This document shows positions 46,085 through 54,807 of a DNA stretch of 64,000 nucleotides, one piece after another. The DNA comes from Sanguibacter gelidistatuariae (GTDB taxonomy: Bacteria > Actinomycetota > Actinomycetes > Actinomycetales > Cellulomonadaceae): positions 1-64,000 of the forward strand of contig NZ_FMYH01000009.1 in assembly GCF_900096585.1 (NCBI RefSeq), read 5' to 3'. The stretch's first letter is position 1. Each line of letters begins with the position of its first letter. Both the position numbers and the translations under genes were made by a program. A model generated the notes under the pieces. That model ran no database searches and was not told the DNA's origin. It saw only the letters and a program-made list of their open reading frames with translations.

Positions 46085-46650
46085 TAGTTCTCCATCACCG
46101 GGTAGGCGGTCGTGATCAGGTCGGAGTCGTCGAGGTACATGTGGACGGTGATCCCGCCCGAGGTCACCCCGTCGTACCCGCCGTCGCCGGAGGACACGCG
46201 TGAGCCGTAGGCCTCGTTGATCGCGTCGACGACCTGCTGGGCGGTCCATGACGCCGGGAAGAACGTGGAGTAGCCGTCGTTGCTCGTCTTGTTGGTGCCG
46301 CTGACCGAGACCTGCGCCTCGTAGAGGCCGTGGCCGTCCGCGGCGCTCGCCGTCCCGGGGAGGATCTGACCGGCGGCCAGGTCCCCGAGGGCGGTCGAGT
46401 GGTATCCGACGGCTGCGCCCTTCCGGTTGATCTCCCCGGACAAGACATGCTCCGTGCCGTGGGCCGTGAAGGTCTCCGTGCTGGCCAGGGCGTCCAGCGC
46501 CTCGTCCAGGGTGGCCGCGAGGTTGGCTGGAGCTTCGACAGGAGAGCTGGGGGATACACCAGGGGAGGCATCGAGCGACGTCAGGACCGAGCACGAGGAC
46601 AGGCTCAGAGCGAGGACGAGCGCGGCCACGGCGCCTGCGAGGCGCCTCAT
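46084..46650 (-). CDS. Lipoprotein with bacterial EndoU RNase domain
   Basis: A 188-residue protein. Residues 1-20 are a signal peptide with lipobox (ALSLSSC, C20). After a ~40-residue Ser/Pro-rich linker, residues ~58-185 match the bacterial EndoU toxin domain: TEHVLSGEINRKGAAVGYHSTAL with H68 and H84, K121-T122, then GYSTFFPASWTAQQVVDAINEAYGS. EndoU domains of CdiA and LXG toxins cleave tRNA or other RNA. Here the nuclease is exported and surface-anchored. Its start overlaps the upstream gene by 4 nt and its stop overlaps the small downstream gene. Confidence 0.78.
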   Translation of the reverse strand: MRRLAGAVAALVLALSLSSCSVLTSLDASPGVSPSSPVEAPANLAATLDEALDALASTETFTAHGTEHVLSGEINRKGAAVGYHSTALGDLAAGQILPGTASAADGHGLYEAQVSVSGTNKTSNDGYSTFFPASWTAQQVVDAINEAYGSRVSSGDGGYDGVTSGGITVHMYLDDSDLITTAYPVMEN

Positions 46651-47552
46651 GCCGTGCCACCGGGTGTGCCGTCGGCCAGTGCTCGGTCGCACAGCGCAAC
46701 GATCCGCTCTCGCAGGGGAGCGGCCCGGTCGGCGAAGTCACGCTGCCTGCGTGCGTATTCCACTTTGCCCTCAGGTGTCTCGATCATGACGGCGTCCTCC
46801 CCGAAGCGGGAGACGTCGTAGGGAGAGGCCTGCATGTCCAGCCCCCGGATGTCGCGGGCCAGCTCGAAGCAGTCGAGCACGAGCTCGCTCGGCAGCAGCG
46901 GGACCAGCTTGTTGGTCCACTTGAACAGGTCCATCCCGGCATGCAGGCAGCCGGGCTGCTCGAGCGCTGGCTGATCGTCGCGCGTGGGCTGGAGCCGGTT
47001 GAGCGGGACGGCCTCGGGGGTGAAAAAACGGAAGGCGTCGAAGTGCGAGCAGCGGATCTGGTGCGCCTCGACGACCTCGTCGGTCCCGGAGGCGCCCAGC
47101 CGCAGCGGCAGCGTGTGGCGGGTGTCGTCGCCCTGCTTGTAGACCATCGCCCACTCGTGCAGGCCGAAGCAGCCCACATTCGCCGGACGCCGGGCCGTCG
47201 CGGCCACGAGGTCGCGGATGTAGGTGACGGTCCCCCCGCGCTCGGCGAGGAAGGCCTCGACATCAACGGTCACGCCGCCGTCGGGCGCGCGGGTGTGCCA
47301 GCGCCAGGCGAGGCGGTCGCTGATCTGCCCGGGGGAGGCTGCGTCGTCGTGCAGGGAGATGCCAGCGCCGGGGTGCCAGCGGCGCAGCGGGCCCGGGCGG
47401 GTCTTGTAGTAGGTGAAGAGGAAGTCGTCGATCTCGTGCTTCTCGCCCGTGAGGCGGCGCGCACGCCACCCGGCTGTGGCCGCGTCGGCGCGCTCGGCGT
47501 GGGCGGCCTCGCGCAGGGACCACTGCGGGTAGGGAATAGGGGAGTGGGGCAC
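46647..47552 (-). CDS. Actinobacterial protein annotated in relatives as 3-methyladenine DNA glycosylase
   Basis: A 301-residue protein. The N-terminal HEIDDFLFTYYKTRPGPLRRWHPGAGI block is characteristic of an actinobacterial family commonly labelled 3-methyladenine DNA glycosylase. No helix-hairpin-helix or AAG motif is obvious, so the label is uncertain. It begins a three-gene unit with the EndoU lipoprotein (ATGA overlap) and the small downstream gene. Whether it takes part in the toxin system is unknown. Confidence 0.65.
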   Translation of the reverse strand: MPHSPIPYPQWSLREAAHAERADAATAGWRARRLTGEKHEIDDFLFTYYKTRPGPLRRWHPGAGISLHDDAASPGQISDRLAWRWHTRAPDGGVTVDVEAFLAERGGTVTYIRDLVAATARRPANVGCFGLHEWAMVYKQGDDTRHTLPLRLGASGTDEVVEAHQIRCSHFDAFRFFTPEAVPLNRLQPTRDDQPALEQPGCLHAGMDLFKWTNKLVPLLPSELVLDCFELARDIRGLDMQASPYDVSRFGEDAVMIETPEGKVEYARRQRDFADRAAPLRERIVALCDRALADGTPGGTA

Positions 47553-47561
47553 GGGCTCAGC

Positions 47562-48545
47562 CTAGAACAGTGCGATCTTCCCGGGGGCAGGGAAGATCGT
47601 GTCGAGCTCGGCAAGGTCGGCGGCGGTCAGCGGCTGAACTGCCGCGGCGTTCTGCACGACCTGCTCGGGACGGGTCGCCCCGGCGATCACGGACGCGACG
47701 ACCGGCTGCGCGGCGAGCCAGGAGAAGGCGACCTCCACCTCGGTCAGGTCGCGCTCGCGGGCGAAGGCTGAGAAGCGGTCCAGGGCCTCCCACGGCGCGG
47801 ACTCGAGCAGGGCCGGCTTGGAGTGGGTGATCCGCCCGTCGGCCGGGCCGCCCGACGCCGCGTATTTTCCGGTCAGCAGCCCGTTGGCGAGCGGGAAGTA
47901 GGGGAGCAGGCCCAGACCGTAGGCGCTCGCGGCCGGCACCACCTCGAGCTCGGCGCGGCGGTCGAGGAGGTTGTAGTGGTTCTGGGCGGAGACGAATCGC
48001 TCGGTGCCCAGCTGCCGGGCGACCAGCTCGGCCTCGGCGATCTGCCAGCCCGCGCGGTTGGAGTGCCCGATGTAGCGGACCTTGCCGCTCGTGACCAGGG
48101 CGTCGAGAGCGCTGAGCGTCTCCTCGATGGGCGTCCCGGCGTCCGGGGTGTGGAACTGGTAGAGGTCGATCCAGTCCGTACCCAGCCGGCGTAGCGACGC
48201 CTCGACGGAGTTGATGATGTAGCGCCGCGAGCCGCGCGCGCCGAGGTCGGGGCCGTTGCCGCCGTCCATGTCCATGCCGAACTTCGTCGCGACGACCACG
48301 TCCGCGCGACGCGCGCCGAGGGTCCTGCCGAGGATCTCCTCGGACAGCCCGGGAACGGCCCCGTAGCAGTCGGCGACGTCGAAGAACGTGATCCCCGCGT
48401 CGAGGGCGGCATCCACGACGAGCTGGCTCCCCTCGAGGGTCTCGGTCGCACAGAGGGGGCGGCCCAGGTTGTTGCAACCCAGCCCGACGACGGAGACGGT
48501 GAGGCCGGAGGAACCGAGGTGGCGAAGTTCAGGTGAAGTGCGCAT
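47562..48545 (-). CDS. Aldo/keto reductase
   Basis: A 327-residue (beta/alpha)8 NADPH-dependent reductase. The catalytic tetrad is D56, Y61 (FFDVADCYG), K88 (VVATKFG) and H132 (DLYQFHTPD). The C-terminal NADPH-binding loop ASVIAGATRPEQVVQNAAAV is of the AKR11/12 type, close to YajO/IolS-like proteins. TATATT (48552-48557) ends 6 nt before the ATG, so leaderless. Substrate unknown; transcribed alone or just ahead of the glycosylase-like gene (9 nt gap). Confidence 0.92.
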   Translation of the reverse strand: MRTSPELRHLGSSGLTVSVVGLGCNNLGRPLCATETLEGSQLVVDAALDAGITFFDVADCYGAVPGLSEEILGRTLGARRADVVVATKFGMDMDGGNGPDLGARGSRRYIINSVEASLRRLGTDWIDLYQFHTPDAGTPIEETLSALDALVTSGKVRYIGHSNRAGWQIAEAELVARQLGTERFVSAQNHYNLLDRRAELEVVPAASAYGLGLLPYFPLANGLLTGKYAASGGPADGRITHSKPALLESAPWEALDRFSAFARERDLTEVEVAFSWLAAQPVVASVIAGATRPEQVVQNAAAVQPLTAADLAELDTIFPAPGKIALF

Positions 48546-48619
48546 GCTCCGAATATAGGTGCGTGAGGGGCTCGCGCCCGACGACGAAGTTAGACATCTA
48601 GGTTCCCATCCCCTCGCTC

Positions 48620-49045
48620 TCAGGGGGCGGTCCGCCTCGCGATCGTGGCGTCGATGTCGCCGTGGGCGAGGTAGAAGCAGATCTCGACTCGCTTCCCGTC
48701 GTCGTGCACGAGCATCGTGGAAGGGAATTCGGCGGATTCCGCGTGGGCAATGCCGTTCTCGTCGAATGTCATGAGCCAGTTCGTGTGGAGGAGGCTGAAG
48801 CCGCCCCCGAGCGGGGTGCTCGTCCAGTCGGTGAGGCGGGTCGACCGGAGCCCGGCCTGTTCGAGAGTGTCGCTGCGCCGGGTGAGGGCTCCGGCCATCA
48901 CTTCGTTGGGAACCGCCACGGCGCCGTTGCCTGATCCAGCGAGGAAGGTGGCGGCGAACAGGGCTGCAGTTCCGCTCGCGTCGTTGGCGTTGCTGCGCTC
49001 TTCGTATCGTTCCAGGAATGCGGTGAGTGCGTCAGGTGCGGTCAT
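48620..49045 (-). CDS. SnoaL/NTF2-like protein
   Basis: A 141-residue protein with the cone fold of the SnoaL/NTF2 family: FLERYEERSNANDASGTAALFAATFLAG, then beta strands ending in SAEFPSTMLVHDDGKRVEICFYLAHGDID. Members act as small isomerases, hydrolases or ligand binders. Its start overlaps the MarR gene's end by 14 nt, so it is probably the regulator's cotranscribed target. Confidence 0.8.
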   Translation of the reverse strand: MTAPDALTAFLERYEERSNANDASGTAALFAATFLAGSGNGAVAVPNEVMAGALTRRSDTLEQAGLRSTRLTDWTSTPLGGGFSLLHTNWLMTFDENGIAHAESAEFPSTMLVHDDGKRVEICFYLAHGDIDATIARRTAP

Positions 49046-49526
49046 GGTCGGGGTCCTCTCCTTCGGGGTGAGCTCCGGTCGGCGGGTTCGCGGCGATGTC
49101 GGCGGGTTCGAGTCGTCGGAGAAGTTGGTTGAGGGTGGCTTCCTGCTCGTCGAGCCCGGCGAAGAAGGAGGCGTTGTCCGTGAGGGCCTCGTCGATGCTG
49201 CGTCTGGCGATGGCTCGCCCCTGCGGGGTCGCGGCCAGTCGGCGGGCTCGTCGGTCTGAGGGATCGGGTCTGCGCTCGATCATTCCCTTCCGGTCGAGGG
49301 AGTTGAGCGAGAGGGAGATCGAGCCCTTGTCGATGCCGACGTAGTCCGACACCGATTGCTGATTCACCGCCTGCCCCTGGGCTTCCAGCCAGACGACACC
49401 GACGAGGGTGACGAACTCCGAGTGGGTGATGCCGAGGGCGCGGAGGGACTGCTGGCGCAGCTGCTGCCAGGCGCGGGCGACCGCCCAGAGGTGGAAGCCG
49501 GTGGATGACCGGGGGTCGAGGCTCAT
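49032..49526 (-). CDS. MarR family regulator
   Basis: A 164-residue regulator with a winged helix: ALGITHSEFVTLVGVVWLEAQGQAVNQQSVSDYVGIDKGSISLSLNSLDRKGMIERRPDPSDRRARRLAATPQGRAI, including the DxRxxR wing. The start codon directly abuts a 20-bp palindrome (49527-49546) that contains a TATACT box 6 nt from the ATG, so the gene is leaderless and very likely autorepressed. Confidence 0.92.
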   Translation of the reverse strand: MSLDPRSSTGFHLWAVARAWQQLRQQSLRALGITHSEFVTLVGVVWLEAQGQAVNQQSVSDYVGIDKGSISLSLNSLDRKGMIERRPDPSDRRARRLAATPQGRAIARRSIDEALTDNASFFAGLDEQEATLNQLLRRLEPADIAANPPTGAHPEGEDPDHDRT

Positions 49527-49546
49527 ATAGTTAGTATAACAACTAT
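49527..49546. promoter_or_regulatory. MarR operator overlapping the -10 box
   Basis: ATAGTTAGTATAACAACTAT is a near-perfect 20-bp inverted repeat in an AT-rich island touching the MarR start codon. Read on the minus strand it includes TATACT (49533-49538), the -10 box, so repressor and polymerase would compete for the same bases. Confidence 0.75.
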
Positions 49547-49669
49547 CTGGTGGCGAGGCCGGTTCTCGTGCGCCGCGGGGCTGTCCGGAGGGAAGCGCAA
49601 TCTCACCCCGATGCCCACGATCTGAGAACGGGGTCTCATTTATGTCACGATCCGCATACGGTCTTACCT

Positions 49670-50566
49670 ATGAACCCGACCACACCGGCGCGCACCGTCG
49701 CGCCGACCGACACGCAGCGCGAGGCCCCCACAGGAGCCCACGGCAGCGAACAGTCCCGCGAGTCCGAGTCCTACACCCACGGTCACCACGAGTCCGTGCT
49801 GCGCTCGCACAAGTCGCGAACCGCCGCGAACTCCGCAGCGCACCTCGTGCCGCTGCTGCGTGAAGGCATGTCTGTGCTCGACGTCGGCTGCGGCCCTGGC
49901 ACGGTCACCGTCGACCTTGCCCGCCTTGTCGGCCCGGGGAAGGTCGTCGGGGTGGACGCCGCGACCGCGATCCTCGACTCCGCCCGTGAGCTGGCCACCT
50001 CCTCCGGGGTGGACAACGTGAGCTTCGAGTACGCCAACGCCTACAAGCTCCCCTTCGAGGACAACACCTTCGACGTGGTGCACGCCCACCAGCTGCTCCA
50101 GCACCTCTCGGACCCGATCGCGGCGATCACCGAGATGCGCCGGGTCGCCAAGCCGGGCGGCATCGTCGCCGCGCGCGACGCCGACTACGGCGCCATGACC
50201 TGGTACCCCGAGTCCGCCGGGCTCACCGAGTGGAACACCCTGTACCACGAGGTCACCGCCGCCTACGGCTACCAGGCCGACGCCGGACGCCGTCTGCTCA
50301 GCTGGTTCCAGGAGGCCGGGTTCGCCCCTGACGCGCTCACCGCCTCGGCCGGCGTGTGGTGCTACGCCTCGCCCGAGTCGCGCACCTGGTGGGGCGGGCT
50401 GTGGGCCGAGCGGTGCATCGCATCGAACTTCGCCGTCCAGGCCCAGGAGTCCAACCTGGCCGACGACGTCGCGCTCGAAGAGCTTGCGCACGAGTGGCGG
50501 CGCTGGGCCGAGCAGCCCGACGGATGGTTCTCCGTGCTCAACGGCGAGATCCTCGCCCGCGCCTGA
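49670..50566 (+). CDS. SAM-dependent methyltransferase, class I
   Basis: A 298-residue methyltransferase. The SAM site is VLDVGCGPGTVTVDLARLVGPGKVVGVDAA; DNTFDVVHAHQLLQHLSDPIAAITEMRRVAKPGG forms motifs II-III of the UbiE/MenG type. A His/Glu-rich N-terminus (SYTHGHHESVLRSHKSRTAANSAA) precedes it, as in ubiE-like actinobacterial proteins. The start at 49670 lies 7 nt after TACGGT. Substrate unknown. Confidence 0.88.
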   Translation: MNPTTPARTVAPTDTQREAPTGAHGSEQSRESESYTHGHHESVLRSHKSRTAANSAAHLVPLLREGMSVLDVGCGPGTVTVDLARLVGPGKVVGVDAATAILDSARELATSSGVDNVSFEYANAYKLPFEDNTFDVVHAHQLLQHLSDPIAAITEMRRVAKPGGIVAARDADYGAMTWYPESAGLTEWNTLYHEVTAAYGYQADAGRRLLSWFQEAGFAPDALTASAGVWCYASPESRTWWGGLWAERCIASNFAVQAQESNLADDVALEELAHEWRRWAEQPDGWFSVLNGEILARA

Positions 50567-50603
50567 GATTCGCCCGCGAGCAAGCACACCGTAGGCTTGC
50601 CCC

Positions 50604-51398
50604 GTGCGTATCGCTAGATTCACCACCGGTAATGACCCGCGCTATGGCATTGTGCAGACCGAGCACGGCAAGGACTTCCTTGCTGTGCTCAGCGGTGACC
50701 CGCTGTACATGCCCGTCACGCCCACGGGCGAACGGATCGAGATCGGTGACGGGGTGCGCCTGCTCGCACCCGTCATCCCTCGGTCCAAGATCATCGGCGT
50801 GGGGCGTAACTACGCCGACCACGCCGCGGAGATGGGCAACGAGGTCCCCGGCAGCCCGATGCTCTTCTTCAAGCCGAACACCTCGGTGATCGGTCCCGAC
50901 GACCCCATCGTGCTGCCCGAGTTCTCGAGCGAGGTCAGCTACGAGGCCGAGCTCGCGATCGTCATCGGCAAGGTCACCAAGAACGTCACCCCCGAGAGCG
51001 CGCTCAAGCACGTGCTCGGCTACACGGTGGCCAACGACGTCACGGCCCGGGACGCCCAGCGCACCGACGGCCAGTGGGCCCGGGCGAAGGGCTTCGACTC
51101 CTCCTGCCCGATCGGTCCGTGGATCGTCACCGACCTGGAGACCGACGAGCTGGGCGTGACCTCCCGGGTCAACGGCGAGGCCCGCCAGGACGGCAACACC
51201 CGGGACATGGTCTTCGACGTGGCCTTCCTCGTCTCCTACGTCTCCGAGGCGTTCACGTTGCTACCCGGCGACATCATCCTCACCGGCACCCCGGCCGGCG
51301 TCGGGCCGATCGTCGCGGGCGACCGGGTCGAGTGCGAGGTTGAGGGCATCGGGGTGCTGAGCAACCCCGTCGTGCGCCGCAACTCCACCGAGGACTGA
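50604..51398 (+). CDS. Fumarylacetoacetate hydrolase family protein
   Basis: A 264-residue FAH-fold enzyme with [38 protein letters not shown] and the metal-binding E-x-E...D set ([24 protein letters not shown]), and [10 protein letters not shown] near the end. The family includes acylpyruvate hydrolases, oxaloacetate decarboxylases and isomerases. Its place directly before gltX is common in actinobacteria but does not show the substrate. GTG start with TAGGCT 6 nt upstream. Confidence 0.92.
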   Translation: MRIARFTTGNDPRYGIVQTEHGKDFLAVLSGDPLYMPVTPTGERIEIGDGVRLLAPVIPRSKIIGVGRNYADHAAEMGNEVPGSPMLFFKPNTSVIGPDDPIVLPEFSSEVSYEAELAIVIGKVTKNVTPESALKHVLGYTVANDVTARDAQRTDGQWARAKGFDSSCPIGPWIVTDLETDELGVTSRVNGEARQDGNTRDMVFDVAFLVSYVSEAFTLLPGDIILTGTPAGVGPIVAGDRVECEVEGIGVLSNPVVRRNSTED

Positions 51399-51422
51399 GC
51401 CGGGGACGGACTGGGTAGTCTT

Positions 51423-51446
51423 AGGGGGGCCCTCACGGGCCCCCCT
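51423..51446 (+). terminator. Terminator between FAH gene and gltX
   Basis: AGGGGGGCCC-TCAC-GGGCCCCCCT: a perfect 10-bp stem 25 nt after the FAH stop, followed by TTCGTCGTT. It separates the two units. Confidence 0.8.
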
Positions 51447-51480
51447 TCGTCGTTCCTCGATCCGAAACCCAGGTGTGTTC

Positions 51481-53010
51481 GTGTCTGCAGAGACCACCCC
51501 CGCTGTGTTCAGCACCACTCCCGTGACCGGCAGCGACATCCGTGTCCGCTTCTGCCCCTCACCGACCGGGACCCCGCACGTCGGGCTGATCCGCACGGCC
51601 CTGTTCAACTGGGCATACGCCCGCCACGTGGGCGGGACCTTCGTGTTCCGGATCGAGGACACCGATGCCGAGCGCGACTCCGAGGAGAGCTACCAGCAGC
51701 TCCTGGAGGCACTGCGCTGGCTCGGGCTGAACTGGGACGAGGGCATCGAGGTCGGCGGACCGCACGAGCCATACCGCCAGTCCCAGCGCGCCGACATCTA
51801 CCAGGATGTCATCGCCAAGCTCGTCGAGGGCGGCTACGCCTACGAGTCCTTCACGACGCCCGAGGAGACCGAGGGGCGCAACGTCGCGGCCGGGCGCCCC
51901 AAGGTCATGGGCTACGACGGCTTCGACCGCGACCTCACCGACGCCCAGAAGGCGGCCTTCCGGGCCGCCGGGCGCGAGCCCGTGCTGCGCATGCGCATGC
52001 CCGACGCGGACGTGACCTTCACCGACCTGGTGCGCGGCGACGTGACCTTCAAGGTCGGCACCGTCCCCGACTACGTGATCGTCCGTGCGAACGGCCAGCC
52101 GCTGTACACGCTGGTCAACCCGGTCGACGACGCGCTCATGGAGATCACCCACGTGCTGCGTGGTGAGGACCTCCTCTCCTCGACCCCGCGCCAGGTGGTC
52201 CTCTACCAGGCACTCCTCGAGCTCGGCGTCGCGAAGGTCATGCCGGCATTCGGTCACCTTCCCTACGTCATGGGCGAGGGCAACAAGAAGCTCTCCAAGC
52301 GTGACCCCGAGTCGAACCTCTTCCTGCACAAGGACCGCGGGTTCATCCCCGAGGGCCTGCTCAACTACCTCGCGCTGCTCGGCTGGTCGATCGCGGCCGA
52401 CAACGACATCTTCTCCCTCGAGGAGATGGTGGCAGCCTTCGACGTGGCCGACGTGCTGCCCAACCCGGCCCGCTTCGACCTGAAGAAGGCCGAGTCGATC
52501 AACGCCACGCACCTGCGCCTGCTCGCCCCCGAGGACTTCCGGAACCGGCTCGTGCCGTACCTGCACGCGACCGGCCTGGTCCCGGCCGACTCCTACGCCG
52601 ACCTCGACTCCGCGCACCAGCGCCTGCTCGACGCCGGTGCCCCTCTTGTCCAGGAGCGCATGACGCTGCTCGGTGAGGCCTCGGGGATGCTCGGCTTCCT
52701 CTTTGCGGCCGACGACGCCGTCGCGGTCGAGGACGAGGCCCGCGCGGCCCTGCGCGAGGAGGCCGCCACGGTCCTCGACCACGCGATCGACACGCTCGCC
52801 GCTCTCGAGGACTTCGGCCCCGCCGCCCAGCAGGAGGCACTCAAGGCCGTCCTGGTCACCCAGCTGGAGATCAAGCCGAAGTTCGCTTTTGCGCCGCTGC
52901 GCGTGGCGATCACCGGACGCCGGGTGTCCCCGCCGCTGTTCGAGTCCATGGAGATCCTCGGCAAGGACGCGACCCTGACCCGCCTGCGGACGCTCCGGGC
53001 AACCCTGTGA
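51481..53010 (+). CDS. gltX: Glutamyl-tRNA synthetase
   Basis: A 509-residue class I synthetase. The HIGH-type motif is [10 protein letters not shown] (26-35) and the KMSKS-type motif KKLSKRD in the middle. With gatCAB in the same window and no GlnRS seen, it is expected to be non-discriminating, charging both tRNA(Glu) and tRNA(Gln). The GTG at 51481 gives the usual N-terminus; a GTG at 51475 is also in frame. GTGA overlap with the HAD gene. Confidence 0.95.
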   Translation: MSAETTPAVFSTTPVTGSDIRVRFCPSPTGTPHVGLIRTALFNWAYARHVGGTFVFRIEDTDAERDSEESYQQLLEALRWLGLNWDEGIEVGGPHEPYRQSQRADIYQDVIAKLVEGGYAYESFTTPEETEGRNVAAGRPKVMGYDGFDRDLTDAQKAAFRAAGREPVLRMRMPDADVTFTDLVRGDVTFKVGTVPDYVIVRANGQPLYTLVNPVDDALMEITHVLRGEDLLSSTPRQVVLYQALLELGVAKVMPAFGHLPYVMGEGNKKLSKRDPESNLFLHKDRGFIPEGLLNYLALLGWSIAADNDIFSLEEMVAAFDVADVLPNPARFDLKKAESINATHLRLLAPEDFRNRLVPYLHATGLVPADSYADLDSAHQRLLDAGAPLVQERMTLLGEASGMLGFLFAADDAVAVEDEARAALREEAATVLDHAIDTLAALEDFGPAAQQEALKAVLVTQLEIKPKFAFAPLRVAITGRRVSPPLFESMEILGKDATLTRLRTLRATL

Positions 53011-53765
53011 GCGGTGTGGTCTTTGCCGGCCGTGGCCCGATCGACGGGGTGCTCTTCGACATCGACGACACCCTGGTGAACACGCGGTCGGCCTTCGGTG
53101 CGGCGATGACGGCCGTCGCCGAGGCGTACCTCACCGACCTGCCGCGCGAGCGCTACGACGAGGTCCTCGCTATGTGGCGCTCCGACTCCGACGGCAACTA
53201 CCGCCGGTACACCCGGGGTGAGCTGACCCTGCGCGAGCAGCGTCTCATCCGGGCCAACCAGCTGCAGTCCGAGTTTGGCGGTGGCCCGCTGGGCGACGCG
53301 GACTTCGAGGCGTGGGACGCGGTCTTCGAGGCAGGCTTCCAGCAGGGCTGGGCCGCGCACGACGACGCGGCACCGGCCGTGGCGACCGCCCGCGACCGGG
53401 GCCTCGCGGTCGGCGCGCTGTCCAATGCTGACTCCGGTTACCAAGAGCTCAAGCTCGCCCGGACGGGCCTGGGGCACGTGCCCATGCTCGTGGGCCTGGA
53501 CACCCTCGGCTTCGGCAAGCCCGACCCGCGGGTGTTCCTCGAGGCGTGCTTGCGGCTGGGCACGGACCCCGCCCGCACCCTCTACGTGGGCGACGAGCTC
53601 GACCTGGACGCCCGCGCTGCGATCGCGGCGGGGCTCTACGGTGCCTGGATCGATCGACCGGGCACCCGGCGCGGAGGTGTCCATGAGGAAGACCCAGCTG
53701 CGGCGGCCGCAGACGGCGTCGTCGTGATCTCTGCGCTGGCTGAGCTGGACGCGCTGTTCGCCTGA
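53007..53765 (+). CDS. HAD family hydrolase
   Basis: A 252-residue haloacid-dehalogenase-fold phosphatase. Motif I is VLFDIDDTL with nucleophile D18 and D20, motif II is LSNAD, and motif [25 protein letters not shown]. The helical cap after motif I suggests subclass I, so a small phosphorylated metabolite is likely. Coupled to gltX by a 4-nt overlap. Confidence 0.9.
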   Translation: MSGVVFAGRGPIDGVLFDIDDTLVNTRSAFGAAMTAVAEAYLTDLPRERYDEVLAMWRSDSDGNYRRYTRGELTLREQRLIRANQLQSEFGGGPLGDADFEAWDAVFEAGFQQGWAAHDDAAPAVATARDRGLAVGALSNADSGYQELKLARTGLGHVPMLVGLDTLGFGKPDPRVFLEACLRLGTDPARTLYVGDELDLDARAAIAAGLYGAWIDRPGTRRGGVHEEDPAAAAADGVVVISALAELDALFA

Positions 53766-53773
53766 GGTTTGCG

Positions 53774-53802
53774 CCGGTGGCCGGGTACTCCCTGGCCGCC
53801 GG
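53774..53802. terminator. Imperfect hairpin between HAD and LysR genes
   Basis: CCGGTGGCCGGG and CCCTGGCCGCCGG form an imperfect stem between two convergent genes. It overlaps nothing else and may stop transcription from both sides. Confidence 0.45.
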
Positions 53803-54738
53803 TCAGCCGGCCCGCGGCGCCGTGACAAGCGCGGCGATCTCGCGCACGGGCGCGCTCAGCTCTGCGCCGTCCTTCCAGACCAGGCGCAGCCGACGGTCGA
53901 GAGCCAGTCCGGGCACCTCGATCCGGATGAGCGACCCGCGATCGAGGTCCTCGGCGACCGCGAGCTCCGAGAGCACAGTCACGGCGTCGGAGTACTGCAC
54001 GGCGGTCTTCAGGGCCGCCGTGGACCCCAGGTGCGGCAGGTGATCGGGCAGCTGCGCGCCCGCAGCGGCGAGGGCCCGGACGAGGATGTCGCGGGTCCCC
54101 GACCCTTCTTCGCGGATGACGAGCCGGGCCGCGACGAGCTCGGCGAGGGAGGCGCGCGCCGCGCGCCTGCGGGCCCACGGGTGCTGGGGGCCGACAAGGA
54201 CGACGAGGGTGTCGCGCATGATCGTCCGGCTGCGCAGCCCGCGCCGCACCGACGTGCCCTCGACGAAGCCGAGGTCGGCGTCGTCGGCCAGGACGAGGTC
54301 CATCACGTCGTGGGAGTTGCGCACGATGAGCTCAACATCGGGGCGGCGGTTGGTATCGGCGCCGATCTGAGTGAGCCACCGCGGCACGAGGTGCTCGGCG
54401 ATGGTCAGGCTTGCGGCGAGGCGTACCCGCGGGGTGGGTGCCGTGCGCAGGGCCGCGACGCCCTGCTCGAAGCGGTCGGAGGCGGCGAGCACCGTCTGCG
54501 CCCAGGCGGCGACGGCGCGCCCGGCGTCGGTCAGGGTGGCCCCGCGCGATGCGCGCGTGAGCAGCTCGAGCCCGAGGTCCCGCTCGAGGCGGCGCAGGGT
54601 GGCCGACGCGCTCGGCTGGGACAGGCCGAGGGCCCGCGCCGCGGCGCTGATCGAGCCATGGGTGTCGCTCGCGATGAGGACCTCGAGCGCGGCCAACGAG
54701 GCCCGCTGCGCGCGCTTGTTGATCCGCTCATCAGCCAT
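53803..54738 (-). CDS. LysR family regulator
   Basis: A 311-residue regulator. The winged HTH is LAALEVLIASDTHGSISAAARALGLSQPSASATLRRLERDLGLELLTRASRGATLTDAG; the rest is a LysR effector domain. It is divergent from a YeiH-type gene, an arrangement also seen for YeiE/YeiH and CbbR/Cbl-like pairs, so it probably controls that gene. TATAGT lies 8 nt before the ATG. Confidence 0.92.
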   Translation of the reverse strand: MADERINKRAQRASLAALEVLIASDTHGSISAAARALGLSQPSASATLRRLERDLGLELLTRASRGATLTDAGRAVAAWAQTVLAASDRFEQGVAALRTAPTPRVRLAASLTIAEHLVPRWLTQIGADTNRRPDVELIVRNSHDVMDLVLADDADLGFVEGTSVRRGLRSRTIMRDTLVVLVGPQHPWARRRAARASLAELVAARLVIREEGSGTRDILVRALAAAGAQLPDHLPHLGSTAALKTAVQYSDAVTVLSELAVAEDLDRGSLIRIEVPGLALDRRLRLVWKDGAELSAPVREIAALVTAPRAG

Positions 54739-54807
54739 AGCCTAGAACTATAGCAACGGAAGTGATTGGGGGGTCTGCGCGGTTCCCAGGTGCGCCAGGC
54801 TTGAAGC

